Source: Lepeophtheirus salmonis (taxonomy: Eukaryota; Arthropoda; Copepoda; Siphonostomatoida; Caligidae). From it: DNA of 64,000 nt. Under the pieces are notes generated by a model. It saw only the letters and a list, made by a program, of their open reading frames with translations. It searched no databases and had not been told where the DNA came from. A program made the position numbers and the translations under genes. The DNA lies in NCBI RefSeq assembly GCF_016086655.4, contig NC_052133.2:11740301-11804300 (forward strand), written 5' to 3'. Each line of letters begins with the position of its first letter. The first letter of the stretch is position 1. This document shows positions 48,910-59,687 of this stretch, one piece after another.

Positions 48910-50390
48910 AAAACATATGTAGTAAATACTCACATCTTTATAATACTTTATCAAATCATTAGATTTCACCAATAATGAACAGGAAATACTTAGTTAAAAA
49001 AAGAGCAGGAAAATAAAAACCTTTAGATTTACTGATGGATCCATAATATGATTGAACTGGATCGTGGTCATGATTATCATCTCTACGTGTCTGAGGCATG
49101 GATAATACTTTGGTCATATAGAATGTCTATGGTAGAATAAGTCATTTATTTGAATAATGAAGGAGCATGAACTTCCTTCTGTGTTCTCAATTTCCCTTGA
49201 CATTCAAAAATTTGGACAGGAAGGCCAGATACAAAAAAAGAGAAGATATTCATATGTATAATGTGCTAAATATCCCAATAAGATGATTATTTTGTCTTTT
49301 CTTTTGGGATATTGTTTTGCCAAATTATTTAATTAATTTCATTAAGTAAGCTGATACAAAAAAAAAAAAGTATGTCTAACGTTGAAAGTCCAAATTTGTA
49401 CTTCAAACCACGACATCCCTACCCATTCTATTTTTATATCTGCTGAACTCTCTTCTGCCCAACCTGTTTATTCAAAAAGATGTTTACCATACAATCACAT
49501 ACTGTTATAAAAAATATCGTCTATATTTCTTTCTCTTTGGTCAGAATCAGAATTTATATGAGGAAGGAAACAAAACCTGCAAAAAGCCTCTATTTTCACA
49601 GGCTAAACTTGTAGCTTAGTTGCAATCTTTTGACCTCTTTTTTTTTCAATTTTTTGAAGTAGAAATTATCGATAATTATAATCAATCAATTTTGACTTTA
49701 ACCAATAATTCTCAGTCTGTCCCTATAGTACTTTCCAATATATCGATTGAGTTCTAATATGTGCATATTATTAAATCCCCGTACATCTCTTGAAATCTTC
49801 ACCCTACTTATTACTATAAGACATGATTTATATCTACTTATGGTAATACATTAAATGTTTGAACTTACCTACTCTGGAGGGTAATTACCAGGAGCTTCAG
49901 GAATACATTTAAATTAATCCAAGTACATTTGATGTTATTTACATTTAATGACTTTACCACTCCTTACAAGGACCCTACATAGTTAATGGCTATTCTCATA
50001 AATATTTATATTAAAAATAGTGGCATTTTTTCCTTCTTTTAAAAGTGCATTATATTTAATATTAAGATGACTTTTTCTTAATGACTGGGTTCTGTTTATT
50101 ATATACGTACATAAAAGTTAAATAGCTAGCTAAAAGATTTTTTTATATGTACATTGATAACAATGTATAAATTAAGACTTCTCCATTTATGGGAGTTTTA
50201 TTTCAAAATGGATTTTCAAATTCAAGCGAGTAATTTATCTTCTATTTGTAAGCTAGATTCATTCTGTTTGTAGTCCGTAACTCCAACCACTAAAATCATA
50301 AATATATTAATGGTATACGTATTTATTATGGGTGTGGCGTGGATCTTGTTTAGGAAGGAAGAAAAAGTTATTACTTATAATTTTATTGTA
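48910..50390. other. A+T-rich intergenic DNA, no supported gene
   Basis: No repeat family or domain recognised. Confidence 0.5.
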
Positions 50391-50394
50391 CCAG

Positions 50395-50515
50395 TTGTTC
50401 AACCCCTATAAGACGACTTTTCCTGCAAACTCATCCGCCTGTCATCCTCAATAAAATTCTTCACAGCTCGATCATGTTCTTGTGTTTCATGTTCCGCTGT
50501 TTACTTTTTTATGTT
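50395..50515 (-). pseudogene. short mariner scrap (same family as 13.6-14.6 kb)
   Basis: The minus strand reads EHDRAVKNFIEDDRRMSLQE, aligning with VKNFVDDDRRLSMKEI in the 13.57-14.6-kb pseudogene (linker and start of the second helix-turn-helix). Only about 35 residues are recognisable. Confidence 0.6.
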
Positions 50516-50519
50516 TGTA

Positions 50520-51430
50520 TCAAAATATATATTTTTTGATTATTGAACTTAAAAAAGAGTGAAACTGTTTGCAGTGAGCCTGTTTCAATCTCCCGAGGTA
50601 ACAATTATATAATAATATTTTACTCTTATTTTTAAAATTGGGATGTACTAGATGTCCGTAATGATAATTTTTGACCCAGTATGTACTTTTACATCCTCAA
50701 AGTGTTAAAAAATTGAGCAAATAACTTTTTATTTATAAACTTAATCAAAAATATTAATTTACTGCATTCAATCAAACAATACGAAAGAGTCAATCCAACC
50801 TTTTTATGTTTATGCTTCCTACAATCATTCATTCAAAAATGAATATATTTGAAATACCCATTCGATTAATAAATGAGTTACAAGCATGGACATACTTTTA
50901 CTGATGTTGTAGTTTCTTTTCAAAAGTAGTATACCCATAATTTCTTATGTGTTTTTTTTTTACTTCAATATATATATTTAGTCAAACATTGTCCAACGTT
51001 TAACTAATATTAGTTTGTATCTGCAAGAAGCGGGCATATGCACATCCCATACATGAATTTTTCACACATAAGAGTTCCCCCAAAAATGATTAACCAGTGC
51101 TTACACAAATTATTATAAAGATACTACATATCTTTTTAAGGGTTATTTTTTAGACTCATTAAAAGAAGAAAAAAAGATTGACCGGCTAAAGAGTTAATAA
51201 CTTGAAAAAGTATATTGCATGAAAATAAATGAATATTTTTCCAGTATTTATGTTTTTCCATCCATCTGTATCTATGAATATACTGTATCCTATTACTGCC
51301 CATATATTAATTTTATCATTTTTTGTATTTTGTATTTTTTAAATTACTTAAACATAATTTAAAAGGTCATTTTCAAGAAGCAGTCACTTTTTCAGGTTTC
51401 CTTGTCCGACTACTTATCAATGGGTTGACT
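50520..51430. other. A+T-rich intergenic DNA, no supported gene
   Basis: Nothing recognised. The 81-codon frame 51323-51568 runs into the R1 5' extension and is not a gene. Confidence 0.45.
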
Positions 51431-51437
51431 CTATACT

Positions 51438-51625
51438 TAGAGGTGTATAAAATATGTCCTAGAAAGCTAAAGCAGCAAATTCTCGTAGGTAATCTGAACA
51501 ATGATATTTTTATTTTGCAAAAATATCATTCGTATTATTTAACTCTTAAAGAGAGAACATCTAAGTAATAAGTTGTGTTCAATAAAGACGAAGAGTACAA
51601 TGAGTGTTTGCTCGGGAATTATAAG
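51438..51625 (+). repeat. R1 copy, 5' part, interrupted by a MITE
   Basis: AGGTGTATAAAATATGTCCT followed by AGAAAG is also at 58.1 kb. AAGACGAAGAGTACAATGAG, TGTTTGCTCGGGAATTATAA is the R1 5' extension. The R1 sequence breaks exactly at TTATAAG and resumes after the MITE at 52041 (GTTATAAGTGTAAGTC). Confidence 0.7.
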
Positions 51626-52040
51626 TAGTGTTGTGTTGGTCCTTATTTATTAAGTCCAGTCCATTCCACTCTTAGGACTGGTCCTATCGTTCCTTAGGAC
51701 CGTCAGTCCTTGGGATTGGTCCTTAACTGTCGGCCCTTGGAATTTTTCATCAAATATCGATGTTTTATTAAGACAAATAAGATTGATTAAATATGTATTA
51801 AGATTATTATTATATATTTTGCAGAAAATATTATATTTTTCATGATAATAAAATATAATACGAACATATTAAATTGTAATTAGATATATAATTTATTTCA
51901 TTATATAAGGAATAATTAAAAAGTGGAAAAACAATCTCATTGACATCAGCAAGGATCGATATTACCCTCTTTAAGGACCAACAAGTGGGACGAGATTGGA
52001 CCCAGGTCATCGGTCATAAATAAGGAACGATACAACACTA
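51626..52040 (+). mobile_element. hAT-type MITE, 415 bp, inserted in an R1 copy
   Basis: Left end TAGTGTTGTGTTGGTCCTTA; right end, reverse-complemented, TAGTGTTGTATCGTTCCTTA, an inverted repeat with four mismatches in 20. Flanking 8-mers are ATTATAAG (51618-51625) and GTTATAAG (52041-52048). If the boundary is shifted by one base they become an exact TTATAAGT pair. Joining the flanks gives the sequence found uninterrupted in the R1 copy at 58.28 kb (TTATAAGTGT). The 8-bp duplication and TAGTG end point to the hAT superfamily. No transposase is encoded. Confidence 0.82.
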
Positions 52041-52240
52041 GTTATAAGTGTAAGTCTTTTTGGAATCATTGTAGAATTACGAATCCACGTTGGACATACG
52101 TTTAACTGATATATTTTTACATCCAGGAAAACAAAAACTATATAGAGTATTTAATTAAACGTCTATAGTACATATATTATAATGAGTATTTGTTCAAATG
52201 AGGAAAAATGTATATATCAATTAATTATATGATATGAAAT
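52041..52240 (+). repeat. R1 copy, 3' part, resuming after the MITE
   Basis: GTTATAAGTGTAAGTCTTTT, TGTAGAATTACGAATCCACG, then GAGTATTTGTTCAAATGAGG (3' extension also at 46.2 kb). Much of the centre of R1 is missing in this copy. Confidence 0.6.
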
Positions 52241-52244
52241 AGAA

Positions 52245-54470
52245 TAAAATACATTTAATGACACTCAAAGTTGCCTCTCTAGAGACACATATTGTAAAGA
52301 TATTCGTATAAATAAAAATGAGTTTGAAATTTTGCACTTTATACCGTTTTTATGTCTCTTGCTTCTAAAACTTTGTAGACAATAAAAAAATTAACTTAGA
52401 TATATTTTAGAAAAAAACTTCCTATTGAAACTATTTTATGTTTTATAGTCCTAGTTCCCGGATTCACGAAAAATTAGAACTGAAACAATTTTTGGAGAAA
52501 TAGGGTTGAGTTAAAGTTAATTTAATTATATTTTAACAAGTTTGGCAAAAGTTTGTGATCTTACATATAGTAAACAACATTTATTTGGTATATTTATTCA
52601 GTAGGCATACAATGGTTTTGGTGGTTATACAATTTACTGGGTTAAATTTTTATCGTACGATATTTCGTTAGTCTCAAAAGTTTTGGCAATGAAATCTTTT
52701 TTACCACCGCAAGAAAAGTTAAACAGAAGTTTTGTATTTGTCTTTGTTTGTTTTGTAATTTTTCTTTTTGTTAGTTAGTCATAAGAATTACAGCAAAAGT
52801 AACAGATCCATTTTACTCAAACTTGATAGAAAGATTATTTATAGTCACAGTAAGAGGCTATTTTATTTTTTTGAGCTCAAAGTAAATGCTGGACAAAATG
52901 TAAAAATTGTATAATCGACTATAACTTTAAAAGAAATTGAGATACATAACTCAATTTGATTTTAACGGATATTTTTGCACTGTAATGTGTGTCCATTCTA
53001 CTTATCCATGAATTTTTACCCTGTAACCATTATTTTGAGGTATGCTTAAAGAAAAAAGTCTCTAAAGGCTAGATTTGGAGAATACAATTGATGGGAAACC
53101 TTTAGTAGCTTAACCCATGCAATTTTGCATAAGGTTTTAAGTGATTTGTGACAGAGTGTTCAACAGTGCTTTGTAATACTCGATGTTGATAGTTTGGCAT
53201 TTTTTAAGATAATTAATAATATTTACATCCTATAATACTGATGCTAGAACTTTGGCCGCCGACAGTTGTGTGTTTCCGCTCTTTGGATTCGTTTCAACGT
53301 GTACAGCCTCTATGCATATTGCTTTAGCATGTCAAAATATTTATACTCGATATGTCCAATACGATCTTTTGAAATCTGTAGTCTCAGCTATGTCAAACAA
53401 ATTCACTATACCATTATTCCAAATAATTTTGTGTTTTTTTAATGTTTTTACCGGTAAACTTCCTCTTTCGGATGTCAACTGCGTGGATCGTCTCCAATGC
53501 TCATTTTGCCTCATTTAAGTTTTACAAAATTTTTTTCCAGCGATTGATTTTCTTTGTGAAAGTGCAAATAATGTTGATCAAGTCAATTTTTTTGTCTTGT
53601 AACCCAATACCAATGATTCATTAAAATACGAAATTCTTTTGTATCTATTTTTTAAAAATAACAAAATTTGCTGAACTAAAAATGCTATATCTCACGATCC
53701 AAATCTCAAACAGTTGACAAATATGTACACGTATCTTTGGTAAGTTAATATTAACTTAACATTTGAGGTAATATTTTTTTAGTGAACATCTATGTGTCAG
53801 CTAACGAACTTTTTATCCGACCTAATATTTAAATAATGTGATTAAACAAAACTTAATTAATTTGTTCCTTTTTCTTAGAAGGGTTGCTGATCCATGTTTT
53901 AAAGTTAACATACTGTAAATACCAACCAAACTATAAGTTTGAATATATTTAAAACCTATTATTCATTAGTATAACATTTCAATGAAATATTGAGACTTTA
54001 ACACATATTTGCGAGAAAAAATATATATCAGAAATTTTCATAAATTTTCTGGATTTTTATAATAGATTATTTTTTATCGACATACTAACTATTAGCAAAC
54101 AGAATAGACTATTGGTGTCTAGTATTAAATAATTATTATATGAAACAATATACAAATTCAAGGAAAACAAAAGCCCATATGTATTTACTTTCAATAGACA
54201 TTTGTCTTGACTTATTTTCCTTTCAAATATGCCAAATGCAGAATAAAATAAACATAGTATTAGTCAGTGACATCTCTAAGAAACATGTCTTTAAACAAAA
54301 GAAGAAGAAAAGGGTAAAATTAAATAGTATTGTACCGACTCGAACAATTATCAATTCATTCGACTTATGTCGAGCCCATAATTGGTTGACTTGTCTCAAA
54401 TCGTGAGTCGATTTTCAAATTAGGAAAAACAAAATTGGCTTTAACCTTTATTGGGTTTGCTTGTTTTATA
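52245..54470. other. A+T-rich intergenic DNA, no supported gene
   Basis: The block 53240-53520 is somewhat less A+T-rich and holds an 88-codon plus-strand frame (53252-53518) with several Cys but no domain I know. It may be an antisense transposon relic. Elsewhere nothing. Confidence 0.4.
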
Positions 54471-54477
54471 TCATTTA

Positions 54478-54556
54478 ACACTAGAACAACGGTGGTATAG
54501 CAACTTCCATTTGCAGGATGTTGGTGTCCAAAATGAATCCAACTGTTTTTAAGCAA
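54478..54556 (+). repeat. ~75-bp repeat unit, copy 1
   Basis: CACTAGAACAACGGTGGTAT, AGCAACTTCCATTTGCAGGA, TGTTGGTGTCCAAAATGAAT, CCAACTGTTT. A second copy begins at 54621 (CACTCTAGAA) and continues at 55623 on the other side of the hAT-like insertion. Confidence 0.65.
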
Positions 54557-54630
54557 TTATTTCGACATTTAAATAAGATTAAATGCACATTATAAATTCA
54601 ATTTTACCAATGAAAAAGTCCACTCTAGAA

Positions 54631-55622
54631 AAGTGGTCCCCAACCTTTCAAACATATCGAACCATTTTAGAACAATCAACCAGAAAACGACCCTCATTCT
54701 TAAAATATCATCTACCAATTTACAATCTTTTTTTTTTACATAGCAGATATATATACATGTTTTTGGCTAATTTGTACATGAAACTGCCATATATTACGAT
54801 AATAAACTATAAATAATTTATTCGTAAAGTAACTATTCATTCGTTAAATTCTTCATCTGAGAAGAAAATCACACAGTTGGCATAATGATTGATGTCATTA
54901 ATAGAAATTCTACAACTCTTCAAACAGAATTTTTTATGATTTTGAGTCCAAAATGGCCTCTAAAGCAAACTTCTTTAACTACCCACAATCAGCTTAGACA
55001 ACCATTGACACGATATTCTTTCTTTAGTAACAAAAAAATATTCCCACTTAGTGAGAAAAAAAATCTGCCAGATGCTTTCAAATTTGGCTAATCTAGTCCT
55101 AAAATGACTAATTTGGCAATACTGATGAGAGAAACGACAATGGTGACACAACCAAAACATAACAGAAACCAAACGTGTCTAATAATAACTTAAACGTTCT
55201 GTTGAGTGACTTATGGAAGAGTTATATTTGTTTCATAGTATGAATTTATATAACTGTCTTATATGGAATCGCCATAGCTCATGGACAACTCACTTGGGAA
55301 AAATCATTCTCTTGAATTCAATGTGTGTACGTTCGCGCCCAAGTGATTCCTAGAGAAAAAATATACATAATGGGTATGGATTTTACCGAAAGATTGCTAG
55401 GTTAGAGGGAGTAAATGTAATCCTATAATGTGTACTTAAACTTAATCAGTACAACTACATCTAATCAATAAAAGAAACATTTAAAAAAATACATAACTGT
55501 CCTGTTATGGTTTTGACCGTACCTTATAAATTATATACATTCGGTTTTAAATTAATTAAAGACTCCTTTGCATTCTGTCCCAACCCCATTTTGGGCCGAG
55601 ACCCACAGATTGGGAACCACTA
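54631..55622. mobile_element. hAT-like non-autonomous element, 992 bp, with exact 8-bp target duplication
   Basis: CTCTAGAA stands at 54623-54630 and again at 55623-55630. Between them the left end AAGTGGTCCCCAACCTTTC and the right end, reverse-complemented, TAGTGGTTCCCAATCTGTG form an inverted repeat of the kind seen in Charlie-like hAT elements (C/TAGTGGTTC.CAA.C). The interior has no transposase. It carries a complete SINE at 55259-55492 and short frames without recognisable domains. The element interrupts the second copy of a ~75-bp repeat. Confidence 0.82.
55259..55492 (+). mobile_element. complete tRNA-derived SINE with 9-bp target duplication
   Basis: Flanked by ATAACTGTC at 55250-55258 and 55493-55501. 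The head has GCCATAGCTCATGGACAACT (A-box-like) and TACGTTCGCGCCCAAGTG (B-box-like GTTCG). The body has CTAGAGAAAAAATATACATA, GGTATGGATTTTACCGAAAG, TTAGAGGGAGTAAATG, TAAACTTAATCAGTACAACT and AAAGAAACATT, and ends in an A-rich tail. At 234 bp it defines the family. Other copies or fragments lie at 609, 41935, 42963 and 47955. Movement would require LINE machinery supplied in trans. Confidence 0.85.
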
Positions 55623-55705
55623 CTCTAGAACAATACAGAGTGGTACATAACTTCCCTTTGCAGGCTGCTGTTATCAAAAATGATCCCAGCATAGTTATAA
55701 AAGTA
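55623..55705 (+). repeat. ~75-bp repeat unit, copy 2 (interrupted by the hAT-like element)
   Basis: CTCTAGAACAATACAGAGTG, GTACATAACTTCCCTTTGCA, GGCTGCTGTTATCAAAAATG, ATCCCAGCAT matches 54478-54556 at most positions. Its first ten bases (CACTCTAGAA) are left behind at 54621-54630. Confidence 0.65.
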
Positions 55706-55709
55706 GGCG

Positions 55710-56650
55710 GATTAAAAAATGAATAACGTTTGAGTCTGTTCCGAAAAAAAAAGTTTCAATACTATTATTAACTTACTGCTAGGTATTCCCTAACAGGTTG
55801 AATTTTGATAAATAATATGTTGTTGAGGAATATGTTGAACCAGTAAATAAATTTTGGTACATTCCACCGTCCGCTGAAGTAGTATGAACGCTGTAAAACC
55901 ATATGTAAACTACTGTTAAAAATGAATAGTCCGAAACGAAAACATAAACTACGTGAAAGGGCACAACTCAAATAGAGTTATGTATCTTAATTTGTTCTAA
56001 AGTTATAGTTGATTATGCATTTTTTAGATTTTTTGTTACCTTGACCTTACACCTTGATCTTTCACAAATAAATGGCCTTGTACACTGATCATATATTATT
56101 TTTGTACCAAGTTTTCTAACTTTTATGTATAATCCTGGTGACTATGAAACAAACAGAGGGAAAATATAATCGTCGTGCAACTTCGTTGGTGAAGGTAATT
56201 AGTAAGTGTTCTACCACTCAAATGGAATTGGTAACGATTCCTATCCTAATAAAATTATACCCAAGCCCATTGGATGCTTCTCAACCATATATTTACTTAT
56301 TTAAATAAACTATAACTTTTCTTTTGATTATACTGCCTTAACCATTTATTAATGTACGAAATTCTAATGTTACCAATAATGTATCCTTTTACTTACAAAC
56401 ATAGAAAACAATAAGTATATGGTTGTAGAAATTACAAAAGTAATTGCTATCAGACATGTATATATATTTGGGTAGGTTAACAAATATTGGTTGACTATAG
56501 ACAACTCCCTTGAGGAATCTACGTATGTATTTACATATACACAAAGTTAATCTTCATTTTATTTTTATGTCATGTTCAAAGAATAAAGGGGATAATGAAA
56601 CTCCAAAATGGTTTAATTATTGTTCAACCGTTCTAAAATATTGAATACTA
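55710..56650. other. A+T-rich intergenic DNA, no supported gene
   Basis: Overlapping short minus-strand frames at 55768-55971 show no domain. No repeat recognised. Confidence 0.5.
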
Positions 56651-56659
56651 GGGTTTTCA

Positions 56660-56850
56660 TTTCTTAGAAATAAAATACTAGTTTATTTTAGTTAAAAAAA
56701 TAATATTTAGACATAAATACTCTATTTTATGACAGTCGAATACATAAATTATCAGTTCTCGTATTCTTCGTTTTTTGAATCAGTATCACTATTTGTGAAC
56801 GGATTGGATTTTAGAACTTGTGTTCAGCCATCTAAAATAATTTTTGATGT
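56660..56850 (+). repeat. diverged direct repeat, copy A (period ~530 bp)
   Basis: TATCAGTTCTCGTATTCTTC, TTTTGAATCAGTATCACTAT, GATTGGATTTTAGAACTTGT lines up with copy B at about 57180-57375. The R1 copy at 56.95 kb lies between the two. Confidence 0.6.
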
Positions 56851-56944
56851 TTTTCCAAAGAAGTTATAATAAGGATTAAATTCGTATATACAGACAATCT
56901 AAGTATAATTTAGTAGTTTTGCATGTGATCGTGAAAGATGGAAG

Positions 56945-57150
56945 TTTTAAGTGTAAGTCCTTGTTGGACTAGGAGTAGAATCGAAGATCGACATTGGTGT
57001 AACTCCAGTCCTTATGTCTCTGTTATACACGGAGGTGGATTTATTTTCATTTCCTTCATCTCACTACTGATTGCCTCTGATTTAATAAAAGGTCATGACA
57101 TTGTCGCTGCTCTCCTCCTATGTATTATTCACATGTTTTTTTTTTAAATA
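56945..57150 (+). repeat. R1 dispersed repeat copy
   Basis: AAGTGTAAGTCCTTGTTGGA, CTAGGAGTAGAATCGAAGAT, CGACATTGGTGTAACTCC, TTCCTTCATCTCACTACTGA, AAAGGTCATGACATTGTCGC, TGCTCTCCTCCTATG. It is one of the least diverged copies. The 69-codon frame here is incidental to the repeat. Confidence 0.72.
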
Positions 57151-57179
57151 ACTTTGATTTAAATATCCAGCTTCTTATT

Positions 57180-57375
57180 TCCTAGAAATATATACTATTA
57201 TGAATTTTAAAGTTTATTTTTTTTTTTTAAAATATATTATTCACAGAAATACTTTATATTTCTAAATCCAACTAATATATTCTCAGTTCCCATGTGTTTC
57301 ATTTTTTGGATCATTATCACTGTTATTGTGCAGATTGCTTTTTAGAATTTGTGATTCAAACTTTTTAGAACTACA
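57180..57375 (+). repeat. diverged direct repeat, copy B
   Basis: TATTCTCAGTTCCCATGTGT, TTTGGATCATTATCACTGTT, GATTGCTTTTTAGAATTTGT corresponds to copy A, offset by about 530 bp. Confidence 0.6.
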
Positions 57376-57379
57376 AATA

Positions 57380-58090
57380 TATTCGTCAGAAATTAAAAAA
57401 AACACTTATTAAAAAGATAAATATATTCAGTTACCGTATTGAAAGATACCAAATAATTATACAAGACAAATTGTGTTCAATGTCCGTCTTTAATTTTTTT
57501 AAATCGTAAAAAAAATCTTGCGTATTAGTCGTACAAAAATTTACAATGACGCCCACCCATCCATTATATTAAATGTTTTTAATTTCTTAATCATTACAAC
57601 CCCTAATTCAGCTACTCTATGGAAGTCATGTAATATATGAGTATGTGAGTGCACTATCAACTGTCATTTATTGTCATAAAACTAAAAACTTGACTTAAAT
57701 CATTTTTATTATTATTTTTGTAGTAGCTTGATAGATGTTGATGATTGTCTTTCGTAAAAAAAAGTGCAGAGGTACATACTTGCCGGGTCCTAAAACATAA
57801 AAAAAGGAACGCCCATTTTTTTAACCTCACTATTTGTTGATCTAATTTTTTTTTTTTCCTTACAATGGCAGTTCTATCCCTTTTTACAAACTTCACGCAA
57901 TCCTTATGTAAATATATGTAATTAACTCAGCTCTTGTAATTATTCCTTTTTCCTCTCTTCATGGAACAAATATGGTATCTCCTCAATTTAATTATATTAA
58001 ATATACAATATGAATATATTTTTCATTTTATTGATTAAGTCAACAATCCAACTTACTGGTGTTTAATTTTGCTTTTATAGTACATATTAT
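57380..58090. other. A+T-rich intergenic DNA, no supported gene
   Basis: The 79-codon minus-strand frame at 57657-57896 is Lys/Asn-rich and unrecognised. Confidence 0.45.
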
Positions 58091-58097
58091 ATAGAGG

Positions 58098-58470
58098 GAT
58101 GTATAAAATATGTCCTAGAAAGCGGGAGAGGCTTTATCTAATTAGAAATCGAAACAAAGTTTTGATGTTTTTCCAAATCAGTTTATCATAATTATTTATT
58201 TCTTGGAGACACTAGATCTTAGTATAAAGTAATGGTTAGAGTCTGTGTTCCTGAAAGACGGAGAGGAACAATGAGAGGTTGTTCGGGAGTTATAAGTGTC
58301 GAATTTGCTCGACTCAGAGTGGAGTTGAGGTTCCACATCTGAAAAATATCTGTCTATATACCCTTTTGATATACTGTGTGGGATTGTGCGATTTTGCTTG
58401 CAGCTGATCTCATAAAATGTCAAGACAGCTAAACTGTTCTTTTGCTATAAACTCTTCAAAGAAGTGTATT
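58098..58470 (+). repeat. R1 dispersed repeat copy with 5' extension
   Basis: Starts GATGTATAAAATATGTCCTA (as at 51.44 kb), then GATGTTTTTCC, AAGACGGAGAGGAACAATGA, GGTTGTTCGGGAGTTATAAG, TGTCGAATTTGCTCGACTCA, GAGTGGAGTTGAGG, TTGCTTGCAGCTGATC, AATGTCAAGACAGCTAAAC. It supplies the uninterrupted equivalent of the MITE insertion site at 51.6 kb. Confidence 0.72.
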
Positions 58471-58729
58471 TTTTAAACTGCTTTGATATAAATATCCAAA
58501 AGATAAACATTTTTGACGTTCTAAACTAATACTTTAAATATCAATTGCATTTTTAAGCAAACTCTGAGAACAAACATCCCCAAATATTTACTTTTTGGTA
58601 AACTGTTAATTTTGAAAATATTGCACCTTAATGGTATTATAAACATTGATTTATTAAATTCGAATTAGCTCTATTTAACTTTTGAATATTCCTTTTAAAA
58701 AAAATAATTGTCCAATATTAGTTGCATAT

Positions 58730-59085
58730 AACCAGTGGCAGTGCCAAGAATGCTGTAGAGATAGTAGACATCTCAATGTAGACCACCAACAACATTAACA
58801 CGTCCATTACAACCCCATACAGTTAAAAATAACCAAAATTTATCCAGCAACAATATGGCTGACTTTTGGACTGCCTCCATGTGGCCCTTCTCCAGTGCAG
58901 ACCTAAGCCCCCTGTACTTTGAGGTTTGGTGAAAATTGTATTCTGCAGCTCTTTTCGAAATTTGTATACGCTTCGAGCTTCCATCATTACAGCCTAATAC
59001 TTCTTGGACGTGGTCGTCCTAGTCAAGAGCTACGAATTTTTTTTACCGGTGGATCGAGGCTATTATTTCTTGTGACGTAAGAGAT
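58730..59085 (+). pseudogene. mariner transposase, C-terminal third
   Basis: The plus strand reads QPHTVKNNQNLSSNNMADFW, then TASMWPFSSADLSPLYFEVW from about 58870, then a stop and LYSAALFEICIRFELPSLQ, ending near IEAIIS. This follows the mariner pattern ...AH(T)....L..N...FW...MWPPSSPDLNPLDF.VW....... The third catalytic Asp (SAD) is kept, but in-frame stops and a frameshift follow. It is the same lineage as the 9.2-kb derivative. No catalytic-core start or DNA-binding part is present. Confidence 0.78.
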
Positions 59086-59089
59086 AAAA

Positions 59090-59680
59090 AGTAAAGCTAA
59101 ATATAACATTTAAACATGTCACAAATCTGTTTTGAATTGCCTTTTATTAATTATATAAATATTTCGTGTTTCATTGTGTTAACCTATATTTCAAAAATGT
59201 AATTTTCAAAAGGATAGAATAACTTTAAGCTACAACCAATTCACTTTGAAAATGAGAGAAAATGCGTTTTTTCATAAATTTTCCATTATTGTCCTTTTTA
59301 TATAAATTTATAAATACTCATTATAAGGAAATACATATGTATTGTCCTTGATGTGAAAAGTTCAACTATGAAGAAATTTTAATCATTCAATAATTCTAAC
59401 CTAGTTGCACTTTAAAACAGATAAATAAGTAGTAATTCTAATATTGTTTTGTTTTGAGAATACTTCGAAATATCTACTTTTATTTATTAACCTTACGATG
59501 CATATCTGTTGATGCTATATTTTATCAGTTTTTTATTTTGATTCTAAATATATAATAAGCCAAAAAAAAAATCACAATCCAGAATAATTAATTAACAATT
59601 ATTTTAATCCTATATATATGATGAAAAAAATTAAATTACATTTGACTCAGTTAAAGAGTTTCAACTTTTTCTTTCAGTAT
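59090..59680. other. A+T-rich intergenic DNA, no supported gene
   Basis: Nothing recognised. Confidence 0.5.
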
Positions 59681-59687
59681 ATCTTTC

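Noticed and set aside
51626..52040. TA target duplication (Tc1/mariner-type MITE)
   Set aside because: TA does flank one way of drawing the ends, but both this copy and the one at 46823 show 8-bp duplications. The reconstructed R1 site also fits the 8-bp model better.
53252..53518. 88-codon frame with several Cys residues
   Set aside because: No metal-binding spacing or known domain. The minus strand only vaguely recalls a transposase, which is not enough for a call.
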